A DNA stretch of 39,179 nucleotides from Natrialbaceae archaeon Tc-Br11_E2g14 (lineage in GTDB: Archaea; Halobacteriota; Halobacteria; Halobacteriales; Natrialbaceae). Where the stretch lies: assembly GCA_001564275.1 (NCBI GenBank), contig LKND01000018.1, forward strand, positions 1-39,179, written 5' to 3'. The stretch's first letter is position 1, and every line of letters starts with the position of its first letter. The notes below the pieces were generated by a model. That model was not told the DNA's origin and made no database searches. It saw only the letters and a program-made list of their open reading frames with translations. Of this stretch, positions 38,800 through 39,179 are shown in pieces. The position numbers and the translations under genes are program-made.

Positions 38800-39179
38800 A
38801 TGTACGCCATCGTCGGCTGCAGTGAGTGTTCGCACCTCTGGCTCATCGAGGGACGCTCGAAGACCACCCAGTGCCCCCGCTGTGGCTCCCGGCGACCATA
38901 CGAGAAGCGCAAGCAGTTCCTCGAGACCGAGGATATCGACCACGCTCGAGAAGTCAGGGCGTCGATGCTCGCCAGCCGCCAGGGCGAGGGCGAAGCCTTC
39001 GCTCGCGTCGACTCCTTCGCCGACCTCGAGGACGACGTCGCCGACGGCGTGGTCGACGAGACGGCCTACCTCGAGGCGTCGGGGCTCGATCCCGACGCGA
39101 TCGAGGAGGCGGGCGATCGGGATCCACGTCAACCCGCAGGCTCGAGCAAGAGAGCCGTGGTCGAGGACGCCCTTGCCGA
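38800..39179 (+). CDS. DUF5817-like zinc-ribbon protein (3' end outside window)
   Basis: The first 126 residues of a haloarchaeal protein starting MYAIVGCSECSHLWLIEGR. A zinc ribbon is visible as CSEC near residue 7 and CPRC near residue 25. It is followed by KRKQFLETEDIDHAREVRAS, which matches what I remember of DUF5817 proteins. The rest is acidic and helical, and the frame is still open at the window edge. The role is unknown; zinc ribbons of this type often bind nucleic acid. The ATG at 38800 follows TTCAATTGG by about 28 bases. It is on the same strand as the preceding gene but with its own promoter-like element. Confidence 0.85.
   Translation, partial: MYAIVGCSECSHLWLIEGRSKTTQCPRCGSRRPYEKRKQFLETEDIDHAREVRASMLASRQGEGEAFARVDSFADLEDDVADGVVDETAYLEASGLDPDAIEEAGDRDPRQPAGSSKRAVVEDALA

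Overview
The window is chromosomal DNA of a halophilic archaeon of the class Halobacteria. It is GC-rich, its soluble proteins are rich in Asp and Glu, and it carries archaeal-only enzymes: Hef, the DP1 subunit of DNA polymerase D, a Ser/His signal peptidase, PurO and an archaeal prepilin peptidase. Most genes have an archaeal TATA-like element about 24-30 bases before the start codon, so many transcripts are probably leaderless. The very frequent hexamer CTCGAG suggests, as inference only, a Natrialbales-type genome (Natrinema/Haloterrigena-like).

Layout. 1-4.1 kb: end of hef, a DCC thioredoxin-fold protein, a DUF368 polyprenyl-phosphate translocase-like protein, a small membrane protein and an EamA permease. 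4.2-9.2 kb: serA, a large two-arm inverted repeat, a small AT-rich membrane-protein gene, then polD1 divergent from the sec11 signal peptidase. 9.3-18.4 kb, nearly all on the minus strand: an acidic hypothetical, prs, a Tat lipoprotein, a beta-propeller protein, prepilin peptidase, a YdjM-like membrane hydrolase, a dUTPase/dCTP deaminase-family enzyme, sufS, a membrane zinc-ribbon protein and a DUF309 protein. 18.8-24 kb: M29 aminopeptidase, HIT protein, purO, tRNA-Gln(CTG), a Tat-lipoprotein rhodanese and a SWIM zinc-finger protein. 24-32 kb: an NAD(P)-binding SDR, a Cys-less DCC-like protein, an AidB-type acyl-CoA dehydrogenase, a cytochrome P450, a SpoIIM protein and a threonine-synthase-like enzyme. 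32-39 kb: a membrane protein, an MTA/SAH/5'-deoxyadenosine deaminase, a relic zone holding a histidine-kinase fragment, an orphan GlpA-like oxidase, oligoendopeptidase F, a small membrane protein and the start of a DUF5817 zinc-ribbon protein.

How the genes fit together. This is mostly core-genome housekeeping: DNA repair and replication (hef, polD1), nucleotide metabolism (prs, purO, dut-like, deaminase), serine and sulfur metabolism (serA, sufS), protein export and turnover (sec11, pibD, M29, PepF). There is no integrase, transposase, CRISPR array, toxin-antitoxin pair or recognisable defence system, so I cannot claim a new multi-gene system. The least explained parts are non-coding or degenerate: two long two-arm dyads (5862-5932 and 32136-32202), overlapping alternative hairpins after the second, a palindrome just before the glpA start, an upstream ORF before the DUF368 gene, a small AT-rich gene with its own promoter, and a DCC-like protein that has lost both cysteines.
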